DNA from: Pseudoruegeria sp039972875
GTDB lineage: Bacteria > Pseudomonadota > Alphaproteobacteria > Rhodobacterales > Rhodobacteraceae
DNA length: 64,000 bases
Direction: 5' to 3'
Assembly (NCBI GenBank): GCA_039972875.1
Contig: JBDWMA010000011.1
Location: 40,756 to 104,755, forward strand
The position numbers and the translations under genes were made by a program. Below the pieces are notes generated by a model. That model worked only from the letters and a program-made list of their open reading frames with translations, was not told the DNA's origin and did no database searches. Below, one piece after another: positions 24,324 to 32,628 of this stretch (position 1 is its first letter; each line of letters starts with the position of its first letter).

Positions 24324-24716
24324 TTGGGTGTGTTCTCGAGCCGAATCTACGATCTAGCCAGCGCTTTTCTGCGCGGCTCTCGTTTGGATTCTGAGATTGA
24401 GATCCAACCCATTGCAACCGTGTCAGCGCAGGATCTGCTGTTGTTGCCATCGCCTGAAGTTGTAACGTCTTTGACGCCGTCTCTGATGCCACATGCGGAC
24501 ACACAGTTTTCCGATTTTGATGCGTCAACCGAACGGGTTGTGGTGATTGTTGATGGCGATCAACCCCTTTCAGAAATCTCTACATTAGAGCTGAAAGAAA
24601 GTGTTGAAGGTCAAGATACACGCGTTTTTTTGGATGGGGCTTTGGTTGCGGTGTTGAACGGAATGTCGGGTTTATCGCCAGATAACCTCGTCCTAACGAT
24701 GGAGCGAAAGCACTAA
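24324..24716 (+). CDS. Unknown protein carrying the C-terminal module of the adjacent RTX proteins
   Basis: 130 residues from a TTG start at 24324 (GGAG 8 nt upstream); a GTG two codons later is equally possible. Not recognised as a family. The N-terminal half is Leu/Pro/Ser-rich without repeats. Residues 62-130 align by eye with the C-termini of the next two proteins: SDFDASTE, then alternating hydrophobic strands, then QDTRVFLDGALVAVLNGMSGLSPDNLVL. It has no GGxGxD repeats, so it looks like a bare version of that module. It begins a three-gene same-strand run with gaps of 71 bp each. Confidence 0.6.
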   Translation: MGVFSSRIYDLASAFLRGSRLDSEIEIQPIATVSAQDLLLLPSPEVVTSLTPSLMPHADTQFSDFDASTERVVVIVDGDQPLSEISTLELKESVEGQDTRVFLDGALVAVLNGMSGLSPDNLVLTMERKH

Positions 24717-24787
24717 TAGGCGTTTGATGTTGGTCAAATATCTGGCCTGCCAAATGTTACGAGTTTGAACCCTGAAAGGGTATAGTT

Positions 24788-25555
24788 ATGGTTTTGGAAT
24801 TGTTTGCGCCTTTTTTTGTATTTGCCCTCGGTGTTGGTGCGATTGATCATTACATCGGTGATGACGACGAAACCTCATCTGAGGAAGAGGGTGAAGAGAC
24901 CGAAGTCGTGTTGGTTGGCACCGAAGCTGACGATATCATCATTGGGACGGATGCCGATGAAACAATTGCCGGTCTCGCTGGCGATGACATTCTTTTGGCA
25001 GGATCAGGTGACGATATTGTCTTGGGTGGCGAAGGCGATGATGAACTTGAACTTGGGGTCGGTAACGATGTTGTCGATCCGACAGAGGCCAACGCTGGTG
25101 ATGATGCAATCGATGGTGGCGAAGGCGATGATTCTGTATACGATTGGCTGGGTTCGAATACGCTGTCCGGCGGTGAGGGCGACGATTTCCTAAGTGCTTG
25201 GGATGATATTGAGAACGACACGCCAGACAATATTTCCGGCGATGACGGCGATGATGTTCTACAGGCCGATGACGGAGACACCGCCGAAGGTGGGGCCGGT
25301 ACGGATAGTTTCCAAATTTTATACGACGAAGCAGATGATGAATCAGTGACCATCGCGGACTTCGATCCTGAGACGGAAACGATCTTGATTTACGTCAACG
25401 AAGGTCTCGAAATTGACCAATTAACCGATCTCGAATTTGCACCCGGCGAAAACGAAGAGGACACGGCCATTTTGCTGGACGGAGTGCAGCTGGCATTGGT
25501 GCAAGGTCAAAGCGAATTGAATGCGGATCAGGTTGTTCTTTCGTTCTTTTCTTAA
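24788..25555 (+). CDS. Acidic RTX-repeat (hemolysin-type calcium-binding) protein, short form
   Basis: 255 residues, extremely acidic. Residues 3-20 are hydrophobic (LELFAPFFVFALGVGAI), followed at once by acidic runs (GDDDETSSEEEGEE). Calcium-binding nonapeptide repeats occupy about 43-175 (GLAGDDILL, GSGDDIVLG, GEGDDELEL and others, several degenerate). Residues 188-255 form the module shared with both neighbours, ending LLDGVQLALVQGQSELNADQVVL. RTX proteins normally leave by type I secretion; no secretion ATPase is in the window. Ribosome site AAAGGG lies 9 nt before the ATG. Confidence 0.75.
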   Translation: MVLELFAPFFVFALGVGAIDHYIGDDDETSSEEEGEETEVVLVGTEADDIIIGTDADETIAGLAGDDILLAGSGDDIVLGGEGDDELELGVGNDVVDPTEANAGDDAIDGGEGDDSVYDWLGSNTLSGGEGDDFLSAWDDIENDTPDNISGDDGDDVLQADDGDTAEGGAGTDSFQILYDEADDESVTIADFDPETETILIYVNEGLEIDQLTDLEFAPGENEEDTAILLDGVQLALVQGQSELNADQVVLSFFS

Positions 25556-25626
25556 GTCGGGTGTCTCTCTCGTCTTGTTAGGTCGTTCATTGTGCTCGGC
25601 CTGTGATTAAAGGGTTAAATTTTGAT

Positions 25627-26721
25627 ATGGAACTTTTACTGTTACTTCCGGCTTTTGTCTTTGGTTTGGGTATCTGGGCTTTTGAAGATGATGACGATGA
25701 TGATGGAGACGACAATAATCAGAATGATGATGTCGACACTGACGAAGTCGAAGTCTTCGGAAGCGATGAAGCGGACGTTTTAAGGGGATTTGGCGGCGAC
25801 GACTTTATTGATGGTAGAGGGGGGGATGACCTCATCTCTGGGCACAATGGAGCGGACACCCTTATCGGCGGTGAAGGAAATGATCGTGTGTTGGGCATGG
25901 CCGGTGATGATCTGATGGAGGGTGATGGAGGCGATGACAGTCTTTCGGGGGGATCCGGAGACGACTCAATCTCAGGCAACATGGGCGATGACTGGATACA
26001 CGGAGGATCGGGCGACGATACGGCAAATGGTGACTCTGGAAACGATAGAATTTTGGGTGCTGGTGGAAATGACATGCTTGGCGGTCAAAGCGGCGATGAC
26101 CATCTTTTTGGGGAAAAAGGTGATGATACTCTCAATGGCGGCGTAGGAGATGACGTTCTTAATGGCGGTGACGGAAACGATATCCTGAACGGCCAGACGG
26201 GCCACGATACTCTAAATGGAGGCGGCGGTGACGATCTTCTCGATGGTGATTACGGAAATGATGATCTGAATGGACATGCCGGTAACGATACATTGGTCGA
26301 CTCATTGGGTGCAAACACTCTGCATGGTGGCGGTGGAGATGATGTTCTGACCGCGCTGGATGACGCCAACAGTCAGATCGGAAAAGATGTCCTAATCGGT
26401 GGGGCCGGAGATGACCTGCTAGAGGGGGACGATGGCGACTCACTTACAGGTGGCAATGGGGTCGATGCATTTTCCGTGTTTCTGGACGAAGACGGAGGGG
26501 AAGAGGCCGTTGTCGTAGAAGATTTGGATGTCTCTCAGGAAACATTGACCATATCCGTTTGGAACGGGGCGACAGACCTGAATGATTTTACACTCGAGTT
26601 GAATGTTGCAGAAAACGGTGATGATACAGAGGTGACATTGGACGGTACAATTGTCGCGGTTGTGCGGGGTGTGACCGACCTGTCTCCAGATAACATCGTG
26701 GTGAATGCTGCAGAAGCGTGA
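25627..26721 (+). CDS. Acidic RTX-repeat (hemolysin-type calcium-binding) protein, long form
   Basis: 364 residues from the ATG at 25627, chosen because the resulting N-terminus, MELLLLLPAFVFGLGIWAF then six Asp, mirrors the neighbour; a GTG at 25603 is in frame but has no ribosome site. About twenty GGxGxDxLx-type repeats cover residues 45-280 (for example GGDGNDILN, GGGGDDLLD, GHAGNDTLV), well conserved for calcium binding as parallel beta-roll. Residues 297-364 are the shared C-terminal module with DTEVTLDGTIVAVVRGVTDLSPDNIVV. It ends before two consecutive hairpins. Confidence 0.8.
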   Translation: MELLLLLPAFVFGLGIWAFEDDDDDDGDDNNQNDDVDTDEVEVFGSDEADVLRGFGGDDFIDGRGGDDLISGHNGADTLIGGEGNDRVLGMAGDDLMEGDGGDDSLSGGSGDDSISGNMGDDWIHGGSGDDTANGDSGNDRILGAGGNDMLGGQSGDDHLFGEKGDDTLNGGVGDDVLNGGDGNDILNGQTGHDTLNGGGGDDLLDGDYGNDDLNGHAGNDTLVDSLGANTLHGGGGDDVLTALDDANSQIGKDVLIGGAGDDLLEGDDGDSLTGGNGVDAFSVFLDEDGGEEAVVVEDLDVSQETLTISVWNGATDLNDFTLELNVAENGDDTEVTLDGTIVAVVRGVTDLSPDNIVVNAAEA

Positions 26722-26724
26722 GAC

Positions 26725-26746
26725 AAAACGATTTGGTGATCGTTTT
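26725..26746 (+). terminator. First hairpin after the RTX genes
   Basis: AAAACGAT-TTGGTG-ATCGTTTT, an 8-bp AT-rich stem ending in four T and starting 3 nt after the stop codon. Weak on its own; followed immediately by a stronger hairpin. Confidence 0.4.
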
Positions 26747-26753
26747 AAATAGA

Positions 26754-26781
26754 AAAACCCCGGCTGATTTGCCGGGGTTTT
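26754..26781. terminator. Strong bidirectional terminator between RTX gene and dat
   Basis: AAAACCCCGGC-TGATTT-GCCGGGGTTTT: an 11-bp stem with a T-run on both strands. It sits between convergent genes and can serve both. Confidence 0.85.
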
Positions 26782-26803
26782 ATTTGGAACGTAGGTGCGG
26801 GAA

Positions 26804-27667
26804 TTAGATCCCGGCTTTGCGGCTTTCGTCCAGATATATTTCACGGAGACGCTTGGCGATATGACCTGGTGTCCCTTTGCCAATCGCAGCACCGTCAATT
26901 TCAACGACAGGCTGCACGAAAGTTGTCGCGGATGTAATAAAGGCCTCATCTGCGCCTTTGGCTTCGTCGATTGTGAACAGGCGTTCTTCGACGACCATTT
27001 GGGCCTCTTCGGCCATCCTAAGAACCGCAGCACGCGTGATTCCATGCAGAATATCATTGGACAGTTGGCGCGTGATGATTTTGTTGCCCTTGACGATATA
27101 GGCGTTGTTGGAAGTGCCTTCAGTGACATGGCCATCTTCGACCATCCATGCGTCATCACAGCCCGCCTTTTTCGCCATCATCTTACCCATAGAGGGATAA
27201 AGCAGCTGTACCGTTTTGATGTCACGACGGCCCCAGCGCTGATCCTCAATGCTAATTACTTTGATGCCATTGCGTGACGTTGGGCTGTCTGTGACGCCCG
27301 GTTTGGACTGTGTGAACAGAACGATGGTCGAGGGTGTCTCTGCTGGATCTGGGAAAGCAAAATCCCGATCTGCAGGTGCGCCTCGGGTGATTTGTAAATA
27401 AACCCCACCATCGACAATGTCATTTAGGCGAACCAGCTCACGGTGGACCTCAAGCAGTTCGTCCTTTGTGACTGGATTGTTCATATCCAGCTCTTTCAGG
27501 GACCGGTCTAGCCGTTTGGCGTGGCCGTCAAAGTCGATTAGTTTGCCGTCCAAAACGCTGGTGACCTCATAAACGCCATCGGCCATGAGAAATCCCCGGT
27601 CAAAAACGGATACTTTTGCCTCTTCTTCGGGCAGGTATTCTCCATTCAGGTAAACTGTACGGCTCAT
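26804..27667 (-). CDS. dat: D-amino-acid transaminase
   Basis: 287 residues, class IV PLP aminotransferase. Lys151 in RRDIKTVQLL is the PLP lysine, matching IKSLNLL of Bacillus D-amino-acid transaminase; EGTSNNAYIV and the 'VFDRGFLMADGVYEV' start are also typical of the D-specific enzymes. It transfers the amino group of D-alanine or other D-amino acids to 2-oxoglutarate, giving D-glutamate. The ATG at 27667 has AAGGAGAG upstream. It lies 13 bp after dgcA and is likely the last gene of dgcN-dgcA-dat. Confidence 0.87.
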   Translation of the reverse strand: MSRTVYLNGEYLPEEEAKVSVFDRGFLMADGVYEVTSVLDGKLIDFDGHAKRLDRSLKELDMNNPVTKDELLEVHRELVRLNDIVDGGVYLQITRGAPADRDFAFPDPAETPSTIVLFTQSKPGVTDSPTSRNGIKVISIEDQRWGRRDIKTVQLLYPSMGKMMAKKAGCDDAWMVEDGHVTEGTSNNAYIVKGNKIITRQLSNDILHGITRAAVLRMAEEAQMVVEERLFTIDEAKGADEAFITSATTFVQPVVEIDGAAIGKGTPGHIAKRLREIYLDESRKAGI

Positions 27668-27680
27668 AGTAAGTCTCTCC

Positions 27681-28646
27681 TTAACCCCAAAGTGCTGCAC
27701 TGGGCGGGTGCACTCCGGCGGCGTCAAATTGTAATGCATTGTCACGGTCTTCGGCCAATAGAAGTGGTCCGTCAAGGTCTGTTACAACGGCTCCTTGGGC
27801 AACAAGGGTCGCCGGTGCCATCGCAAGGGAGCTTCCGACCATGCATCCGACCATAACTTTGAACCCATCGGCAAGGGCGGCATCGCGCAAGGCAAGCGCT
27901 TCTGTCAGCCCGCCTGTCTTATCCAATTTGATGTTCACGACGTCATATTTTCCGTCCAAATGCGGCAAGCTTGTACGATCATGACAACTTTCGTCAGCGC
28001 AGATGGGCACAGGGCGGTCCATGCCAATCAAAGCTTCGTCATCGCTGGATGGCAAGGGCTGCTCAACAAGGCTCACTCCAAGGCGCACAAGGTGTGGGGC
28101 AAGATCAGCATACACCGCCGCGCTCCAGCCTTCATTCGCGTCGATAATGATGTCGCTTTTTGGAGCGCCTGCACGGACAGCCTCTAGACGAGGCATATCG
28201 TCCGGCGTGCCCAGTTTGATTTTCAACAACGGCCGAAATGCGTGTTTCGCCGCAGAGGCTTGCATGTTCTTAGGACTATCCAAAGACAAGGTATAAGCGG
28301 TGGTCTCTGCGGTTGGAGTGGGTAGACCCGCGATCTCCCAAAAGCGTTTCCCAGCTGTTTTACATTCAAGATCCCAAAGCGCACAATCCACAGCATTGCG
28401 GGCTGCGCCAGCGGGCAGCAGTTCATATAAGTCAGCGCGGGAAAAATCTGTCGGGAGTGTTTGAATCTCGGCGGTGACGCTATCTAGCGTCTCATCGTAC
28501 CGCGCATAGGGGACACATTCCCCCAATCCGGTGACGCCGTTTTTTGTGATTCTGACCGTCAGAACTTTGGCCTCGGTGCGGGAACCGCGTGAAATCGTGA
28601 ACACTTCGGCGAGGCGAAAAACGTCTTGCGTGACGGTGATCTGCAT
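27681..28646 (-). CDS. dgcA: Enolase-superfamily racemase DgcA (N-acetyl-D-glutamate racemase / dipeptide epimerase family)
   Basis: 321 residues. The muconate-lactonizing/dipeptide-epimerase pattern is complete: KIK at 142-144, metal ligands Asp169 (IIDANEGW), Glu195 (LVEQPLP) and Asp218 (CADES), and Lys240/Lys243 (NIKLDKTGG) as the opposing base. Family members include L-Ala-D/L-Glu epimerases; the pairing with dgcN points to N-acetyl-D-glutamate racemisation in the DgcN-DgcA D-glutamate pathway described for marine Proteobacteria. The specific substrate is inferred from the neighbour. Confidence 0.82.
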   Translation of the reverse strand: MQITVTQDVFRLAEVFTISRGSRTEAKVLTVRITKNGVTGLGECVPYARYDETLDSVTAEIQTLPTDFSRADLYELLPAGAARNAVDCALWDLECKTAGKRFWEIAGLPTPTAETTAYTLSLDSPKNMQASAAKHAFRPLLKIKLGTPDDMPRLEAVRAGAPKSDIIIDANEGWSAAVYADLAPHLVRLGVSLVEQPLPSSDDEALIGMDRPVPICADESCHDRTSLPHLDGKYDVVNIKLDKTGGLTEALALRDAALADGFKVMVGCMVGSSLAMAPATLVAQGAVVTDLDGPLLLAEDRDNALQFDAAGVHPPSAALWG

Positions 28647-28733
28647 GATGATCCTTAAAATTAGATTTTGGGACGTGATCTGCTGCCCTCATTGCAGCGA
28701 AAAACAACAGATCACGTCCTCAAGGGCAACTGG

Positions 28734-29735
28734 TCAAACAGCGGCAAGCGCGTCGACAAGTCGGTCTGCACCGTGGCGGAAAGGGTCAACCGCGGGCAGG
28801 CCCATGCGTTTTTCGACTTCGGACAGATAGGCTGTTGCCTCGTCGTCGGTCAAATGCTGGGTGTTGACTGAAATGCCTACAACTTGACAATCAGGGTTGG
28901 CGACACGGGCCAACGTCAGAGCCATGTCCCGAACCGTTTCCAACGAAGGCAGGTCGTAGCCTGGCAGCCCACGCATGTGTTCGCGTGTTGGTTCGTGACT
29001 TAGAATTAGAGCGTCCGGTTGGCCGCCATGGATCAGAGCCATGGTGACGCCAGAATAGGACACGTGGAACAGGCTGCCTTGGCCTTCGATGATGTCCCAG
29101 TGATCGTCGTCATTGTTTGGAGTCAAATATTCGATGGAGCCGGCCATGAAATCTGCGATGACCGCATCAAGTGGCACACCATGGCCCGTGACCAGGATGC
29201 CGGTTTGGCCGGTGGCACGGAATGTTGATTTCATACCCCGTTCGCGCATTTTGGCGTCGATTGCCAGAGCGGTGTACATTTTGCCGACAGAACAGTCCGT
29301 CCCCACAGCAAGGCAGCGTTTCCCTGTCCGTTTGACACCATTTGCAATAGGGTAGCCAACGGTTGGGACGCGTACATCGTGCAGCGTTCCGCCAAAGGTT
29401 TGTGCGGCCGCGACCAAATCACCTTCGTCGCGAAGGAGGTTGTGCAGGCCAGAGGCAATATCGTAACCCATTTCAAGGGCGGCAATGAGGACTTCTTTCC
29501 ATGCTGCGGAAATGACGCCACCCCGGTTTGCAACTCCGATCACAAGTGTCTTTGCGCCAGCCTCTTTGGCCTCAGCGAGGGACATGTTGATTAGGCCCAA
29601 ATCAGCTCCACATCCCGGAAGACGGAATTGACCGACGGCATTTTCTGGACGCCAATCTTTTATGCCTTGGGCTACTTTTGCAGCCAGCTGGTCAGGGGCG
29701 TCACCCAAAAAGAGAAGATACGGTGTTTCAATCAT
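28734..29735 (-). CDS. dgcN: DUF1611 N-acetyltransferase DgcN
   Basis: 333 residues of the DUF1611 family. The N-terminal domain (1-130) has a Rossmann-like pattern with VIGVANRGGVISA. The C-terminal P-loop-like domain has GTDCSVGK at 145-152 and VTGHGVPLDAV. In marine Proteobacteria DgcN acetylates D-glutamate to N-acetyl-D-glutamate, which DgcA then racemises. It is the first gene of the set, with AAGGA upstream of the ATG and 87 bp before dgcA. No adjacent regulator gene is seen. Confidence 0.82.
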   Translation of the reverse strand: MIETPYLLFLGDAPDQLAAKVAQGIKDWRPENAVGQFRLPGCGADLGLINMSLAEAKEAGAKTLVIGVANRGGVISAAWKEVLIAALEMGYDIASGLHNLLRDEGDLVAAAQTFGGTLHDVRVPTVGYPIANGVKRTGKRCLAVGTDCSVGKMYTALAIDAKMRERGMKSTFRATGQTGILVTGHGVPLDAVIADFMAGSIEYLTPNNDDDHWDIIEGQGSLFHVSYSGVTMALIHGGQPDALILSHEPTREHMRGLPGYDLPSLETVRDMALTLARVANPDCQVVGISVNTQHLTDDEATAYLSEVEKRMGLPAVDPFRHGADRLVDALAAV

Positions 29736-30068
29736 GGTGTAGAATCCTTGGAATCAGAGGGAACCGTCTGGTTTGAGGGTTTGCTACAAAGTTCTGAATA
29801 AAATTTGCACCGATATCTGTGCATACATCTAGATTTTTTTGGGAGGATCTGCACGATGTGTGTAATTTGATCGAATTATCTTCTAACTAGGAAAAAAATA
29901 ACACAAGAAAAACGCCTATGAACTCCGAACCTCAATAGGTTTGATTTCCAAGTTCTGCGATGCAGAAGAAATTTCCGCGCTTGCAAAATGCGTGTTGAGT
30001 TTTGGTGCGCAATATTATACCACAAATACAACAGAAAACGTAATTTCCTTACTTGATCGAGATTCGCC
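29736..30068. other. Intergenic region between dgcN and malyl-CoA lyase (333 bp, divergent promoters)
   Basis: No convincing gene. AT-rich and flanked by two outward-reading genes, so it must hold both promoters. Imperfect palindromes are seen: TGCAC-8 nt-GTGCA at 29,806-29,823 and a near-palindrome around GATC at 29,864-29,877. The malyl-CoA lyase start lacks a clear ribosome site. Confidence 0.5.
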
Positions 30069-31028
30069 ATGTCATTCCGTCTGCAGCCCGCCGCACCCGC
30101 TCGTCCAAACCGTTGCCAATTGTTTGGGCCCGGTTCCAATACTAAGCTATTTCCCAAAATGGCCGCCAGCGCCGCGGATGTCATCAATCTTGATCTGGAA
30201 GATTCGGTTGCGCCTTCTGACAAAGATCAGGCACGGGCAAATATCATAGAAGCCCTAAATACGGTGGATTGGGGCAACAAATACATGTCTGTTCGGATCA
30301 ATAGCCTTGATACGCCGTATTGGTACCGCGATGTCGTTGACCTTTTGGAGCAAGCCGGTGATCGCTTGGACCAGATCATGATCCCCAAAGTGGGGTGTGC
30401 TGAGGACGTATACGCCGTTGATGCATTGGTGACTGCAATTGAGCGGGCCAAAGGCCGAACGAAGCCAATTAGTTTTGAAGTTATAATTGAAAGTGCAGCA
30501 GGTCTTGCGCATGTTGAGGCGATCGCAGCCTCTTCCCCGCGTATGCAGGCGATGTCATTGGGGGCGGCTGATTTTGCTGCTTCAATGGGAATGCAGACCA
30601 CCGGCATCGGTGGGACGCAGGAAAACTATTATATGTTGCGAGACGGGGAAAAACATTGGTCTGATCCTTGGCACTGGGCACAGGCGGCAATCGTTGCGGC
30701 ATGTCGGACCCATGGTATTTTACCCGTCGATGGTCCTTTTGGTGATTTCAGTGATGATGATGGTTATGTCGCGCAAGCGCGGCGTTCCGCAACGCTTGGG
30801 ATGGTGGGGAAATGGGCGATTCATCCCAAACAAATTGCACTCGCCAATGATGTCTTTACCCCATCCATCGAGGCGGTGGCAGAAGCCCGCGAGATTTTGG
30901 CCGCTATGGCCGAAGCCAAAGCCGCTGGGGCTGGCGCGACGGTCTATAAAGGCCGATTGGTTGATATTGCATCAATCAAGCAGGCAGAGGTGATTGTGGC
31001 ACAGTCTGAACTGATCGCAGGTTCCTGA
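30069..31028 (+). CDS. mcl1: L-malyl-CoA / beta-methylmalyl-CoA lyase
   Basis: 319 residues, HpcH/HpaI aldolase/citrate-lyase family. In the ethylmalonyl-CoA pathway it splits beta-methylmalyl-CoA into propionyl-CoA and glyoxylate and condenses glyoxylate with acetyl-CoA. From memory the sequence is very close to the Rhodobacter enzyme: MSFRLQPAAPARPNRCQLFGPGS, INLDLEDSVAP with metal-binding acids, FEVIIESAAGLAHVE, and GIGGTQENYYM. It is a single gene here; other pathway enzymes are outside the window. Confidence 0.9.
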   Translation: MSFRLQPAAPARPNRCQLFGPGSNTKLFPKMAASAADVINLDLEDSVAPSDKDQARANIIEALNTVDWGNKYMSVRINSLDTPYWYRDVVDLLEQAGDRLDQIMIPKVGCAEDVYAVDALVTAIERAKGRTKPISFEVIIESAAGLAHVEAIAASSPRMQAMSLGAADFAASMGMQTTGIGGTQENYYMLRDGEKHWSDPWHWAQAAIVAACRTHGILPVDGPFGDFSDDDGYVAQARRSATLGMVGKWAIHPKQIALANDVFTPSIEAVAEAREILAAMAEAKAAGAGATVYKGRLVDIASIKQAEVIVAQSELIAGS

Positions 31029-31129
31029 TCCAGACGTATCGGCGCGCGCGGCACAGGTTGCCGTGCGCTTGCCGTTGCAAAATGCTTTGCCCAACGTCAT
31101 ATAGGCCTTAACGACAACGGGAGCCGTGT

Positions 31130-32092
31130 ATGACCAACTATCTTGAATTCGAAAAACCCCTGGCCGAAATTGAGGGGAAAGCAGAAGAGCTTCGTGCAAT
31201 GGCACGGTCGAATGATGAGATGGACGTCGAAGAAGAAGCGGCGGCCCTAGACAAAAAGGCCACCGAGATTTTGGCCGAGCTCTACAAGGGGTTAACCCCT
31301 TGGCGCAAATGCCAAGTTGCGCGTCACCCGGATCGCCCACATTGCATCGATTATATCGAAGAGCTTTTCACTGAATTTACGCTCTTGGCCGGAGACCGGA
31401 ATTTTGCAGACGATCATGCGATTATCGGTGGATTGGCCCGTTTGAACGATGTGCCCGTTATGGTCATAGGCCATGAAAAAGGCAGCGATACCAAGTCACG
31501 TATCGAACGTAACTTTGGCATGGCCCGCCCCGAGGGCTATCGGAAAGCCATCCGTTTGATGGATATGGCGGACCGTTTTGGTATCCCAATTATTACTTTG
31601 GTTGATACGACCGGCGCATACCCCGGCAGGGGTGCCGAAGAGCGTGGTCAGTCAGAAGCCATCGCGCGTTCAACAGAAAAATGTCTGCAGGTTAAAGTAC
31701 CTGTCATTACAGTGATCATCGGCGAGGGCGGTTCCGGTGGGGCTGTTGGGATTGCAGCAGGCAATTCTGTGATGATGTTGGAACATTCGGTCTATTCAGT
31801 CATCAGCCCCGAAGGGTGCGCGTCGATTCTCTGGAAGGACTCAGCAAAAATGCGTGAGGCTGCGGAAGCTCTGCGTTTGACGGCTCAGGATTTGCAGAAA
31901 ATAGGTGTTTGTGATCACATTATTGGGGAGCCGGTGGGCGGTGCCCATCGTGATGCCAAAGCAACGATGGACCGCGTTGGTAAAGCCATCGCACTGCAGT
32001 TAGAAACACTCTCTGAAAAATCCGGTGAGGTATTGGTTAAAGAGCGTCGCCAGAAATTCCTAGATATTGGCAAGACGGGTTTGGCAGCCTAA
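31130..32092 (+). CDS. accA: Acetyl-CoA carboxylase carboxyltransferase subunit alpha
   Basis: 320 residues, transfers the carboxyl group from biotin to acetyl-CoA together with AccD to start fatty acid synthesis. Typical blocks are LEFEKPLAEIEGKAEEL at the start, VMVIGHEKG, GRGAEERGQSEAIA and IGEGGSGGAVGIA (oxyanion/CoA site). The ATG follows GGGAGCCGTGT. It lies 101 bp after the malyl-CoA lyase gene. Confidence 0.95.
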   Translation: MTNYLEFEKPLAEIEGKAEELRAMARSNDEMDVEEEAAALDKKATEILAELYKGLTPWRKCQVARHPDRPHCIDYIEELFTEFTLLAGDRNFADDHAIIGGLARLNDVPVMVIGHEKGSDTKSRIERNFGMARPEGYRKAIRLMDMADRFGIPIITLVDTTGAYPGRGAEERGQSEAIARSTEKCLQVKVPVITVIIGEGGSGGAVGIAAGNSVMMLEHSVYSVISPEGCASILWKDSAKMREAAEALRLTAQDLQKIGVCDHIIGEPVGGAHRDAKATMDRVGKAIALQLETLSEKSGEVLVKERRQKFLDIGKTGLAA

Positions 32093-32276
32093 AGCGCCTC
32101 GTTTTCAGATCTGAAATCGACCCCTATCATAAGGGGTGTCGAAGGTGTTTTAGATTCAGTCAATGCCCCTACAAACTACATTATGCTATGAAATGGTTGT
32201 TGGCGACGGGTGTACTGTCACCACAGTGGAGTGATGCAAAGCGTCAATGATCCAAGGATTGTTTGGCGCGACCTTC

Positions 32277-32305
32277 CAGAATGCGGGGGGGCAGAATGCG
32301 GGGGG
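32277..32305. repeat. 15-bp tandem duplication with G-tracts
   Basis: CAGAATGCGGGGGGG followed directly by CAGAATGCGGGGGG. Two adjacent copies, the second one G shorter, in non-coding DNA. Confidence 0.7.
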
Positions 32306-32365
32306 AGTGGCAAAATCATTTGTCACAGCGCCTTAATTAACAAAATAACCCCAAAAAACAACAAA

Positions 32366-32384
32366 CCCCCGCACATGGCGGGGG
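32366..32384 (-). terminator. Rho-independent terminator of rpsU
   Basis: CCCCCGC-5 nt-GCGGGGG; on the minus strand followed by TTTGTTGTTTTTT, 38 bp after the rpsU stop. Confidence 0.85.
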
Positions 32385-32421
32385 TCGTCGTATGGGTTAG
32401 ACCCAAATCGCTAAGGTGTGC

Positions 32422-32628
32422 TTAGAGCATACCCTCGCGTTGTGCTTTTTTACGAGCCAGCTTACGAGCACGGCGAATTGCTTCGGCCTTCTCGCGCGCT
32501 TTCTTCTCGGAGGGCTTTTCAAAATGTTGCCGAAGCTTCATTTCGCGAAAAACACCCTCACGCTGTAGCTTCTTTTTCAGAGCCCGAAGGGCCTGATCGA
32601 CGTTGTTGTCGCGAACGCTAACCTGCAT
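32422..32628 (-). CDS. rpsU: 30S ribosomal protein S21
   Basis: 68 residues, MQVSVRDNNVDQALRALKKK then a very basic helix ending ARKKAQREGML, the alphaproteobacterial S21 pattern. Single-gene unit with its own terminator. Divergent from the COQ9 gene. Confidence 0.96.
   Translation of the reverse strand: MQVSVRDNNVDQALRALKKKLQREGVFREMKLRQHFEKPSEKKAREKAEAIRRARKLARKKAQREGML

Larger units (their letters stand above)
32093..32421. other. Intergenic region between accA and rpsU (329 bp)
   Basis: No gene supported. It holds a 14-bp palindrome TTTCAGATCTGAAA (32,103-32,116), a weak hairpin ACCCCT-6 nt-AGGGGT (32,120-32,137) that may end accA transcripts, a 15-bp tandem duplication (32,277-32,305), and the rpsU terminator (32,366-32,384). 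Confidence 0.6.

Noticed and set aside
25750..26450. Dense short DNA repeats suggesting a CRISPR or satellite array
   Set aside because: The periodicity is about 27 bp without constant repeat/variable spacer structure; it encodes the GGxGxDxLx protein repeats of an RTX protein.
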